Shown here in pieces: positions 63,349-64,000 of a stretch of 64,000 bases of DNA. The translations under genes and the position numbers were made by a program. Under the pieces are notes generated by a model, which did no database searches, was not told where the DNA came from, and was given only the letters and a program-made list of their open reading frames with translations. Each line of letters starts with the position of its first letter. Within the stretch, counting starts at the first letter, position 1. The stretch comes from G963717155 sp963717155 (GTDB taxonomy: Bacteria > Actinomycetota > Thermoleophilia > Gaiellales > JALYLC01), in NCBI GenBank assembly GCA_963717155.1, contig OY970326.1, forward strand, positions 4,774,001-4,838,000, written 5' to 3'.

Positions 63349-64000
63349 GCAGCCGCGAGCGCCGCCGGTCCGCGTAGACCTTGCCCTCGGTCTGACAGGC
63401 GGGGCAGTAGACGATCTCATGGTGGGCGAAGTCGACCCGTTGCAGCGGCTCGCGGCAGCGCGGGCACGGCTCTCCGGCCTTGCGGTGCACGTGGTAGATG
63501 CCTGACGCCTTCTTGTCGAGCGCCATGCGCGCTCCGAACTGGCGGAAGTCCTCGATGCCCGCGGTGAGCTGCTCGCGGATCGCGTCGTACAGGCGCTCGA
63601 CCTCGTCGGGGTCGAGCCGGTCTGCCGGCGCGAATGGCGAGAGCCGCGCGGCGTGGAGGATCTCGTTGGCGTATGCGCGCCCGATGCCCGCGATTGCGCG
63701 CTGGTCGCGCAGCAGCGTGTGCAGCTGGCCACCGTGGTCGAGCGCGCGCCGCAGTGCGGCCACGTCGAACGCGTCGTCGAGCGGCTCGGGTCCGAGGCCC
63801 GCGAGCTCCGCCTCGAGCCCCTCGCTCGTGTACAGGCCGACCCTGACCTGGCGACGCGTGGCGCGCTCGGAGACGACGAGCTCCGAGCCATCCTCGAACG
63901 GCACCGAGAGCACGGGCGGACCGGGCCGCTTCGCGCCCGGCTCGACGAACGCGAGGCGACCTGCGGTCATCAGGTGCACGACCAGCGTCGTGCCGTCGTC
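63341..64000 (-). CDS. Fpg/Nei-family DNA glycosylase, 5' end outside window
   Basis: The visible 219 residues are the C-terminal part; the frame stays open to the window edge (DDGTTLVVHLMTAGRL). The helix-two-turn-helix is IAGIGRAYANEILHAARLSPFAP, and the C-terminal zinc finger is CPRCREPLQRVDFAHHEIVYCPACQ. It excises oxidised bases. The N-terminal catalytic Pro-Glu is off the window, so Fpg and Nei cannot be told apart. It overlaps the kinase-like gene by 8 nt. Confidence 0.88.
   Translation of the reverse strand, partial: DDGTTLVVHLMTAGRLAFVEPGAKRPGPPVLSVPFEDGSELVVSERATRRQVRVGLYTSEGLEAELAGLGPEPLDDAFDVAALRRALDHGGQLHTLLRDQRAIAGIGRAYANEILHAARLSPFAPADRLDPDEVERLYDAIREQLTAGIEDFRQFGARMALDKKASGIYHVHRKAGEPCPRCREPLQRVDFAHHEIVYCPACQTEGKVYADRRRSRLLK

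Overview
The window looks like a high-GC actinobacterial chromosome, probably class Thermoleophilia (Gaiellales/Solirubrobacterales-like). This is inferred from protein style only: a mycobacterial-type short ArgA, ThyX, FolE2, the short actinobacterial xylose isomerase, a 'type III' glutamine synthetase, Fn3/Ig-like secreted proteins, GTG starts and TAnnnT leaderless promoters. Genes are packed tightly, with many 4-nt overlaps and convergent 3' overlaps. No rRNA, tRNA, CRISPR array, IS element or phage gene was seen, and no stretch over 300 bp lacks a gene.

Region 1 (1-16 kb) is an extracytoplasmic redox region. It holds blue-copper-type proteins (two with copper ligands, one without), three PQQ-type beta-propeller proteins, and between them a six-gene operon in the order MoxR ATPase / DUF58 / membrane protein / VWA / small membrane protein / VWA. 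That is the order of mxaRSACKL, the maturation genes of methanol dehydrogenase. The best-conserved quinoprotein (6091-7923) has the Asp-Tyr-Asp signature of lanthanide-dependent PQQ alcohol dehydrogenases. No cytochrome c lies nearby, so the cupredoxins are candidate electron acceptors.

Region 2 (16-23.5 kb) is pentose/sugar catabolism: a TIM-barrel isomerase, a Gfo/Idh/MocA oxidoreductase, xylulokinase and divergent xylose isomerase. After it comes a truncated, frame-broken second copy of the third quinoprotein. Region 3 (23.5-34.7 kb) has an alpha-oxoamine synthase-like enzyme, a GGDEF-EAL protein, an MFS exporter, a universal stress protein, an APC permease, a cNMP/CBS/DUF294 protein and a type III glutamine synthetase.

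Region 4 (35-41.9 kb) is a selenium-formate module. selD and a LysR regulator are transcribed divergently from a formate dehydrogenase operon. Its catalytic subunit has an in-frame UGA (37352-37354) in the selenocysteine context, followed 11 nt later by a bacterial SECIS hairpin. The iron-sulfur part that normally forms the N-terminus of this subunit is a separate gene at the other end of the operon.

Region 5 (41.9-64 kb) holds c-di-GMP enzymes, a large SARP/AAA/TPR regulator with an SRPBCC protein and a methyltransferase, an ANTAR regulator, an aldo/keto reductase, argA, an M32 carboxypeptidase, thyX, pgsA-plsY, folE2 and an Fpg-type glycosylase cut by the window end.

Several genes (second VWA gene, third quinoprotein, isomerase, xylB, lysR, iron-sulfur FDH subunit) are broken by what reads as single-base insertions in otherwise well-conserved frames. 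That points to consensus errors more than natural decay. Taken together, quinoprotein alcohol oxidation, formate oxidation and a GS/GMAS-type enzyme hint at C1 or alcohol metabolism; this is inference.
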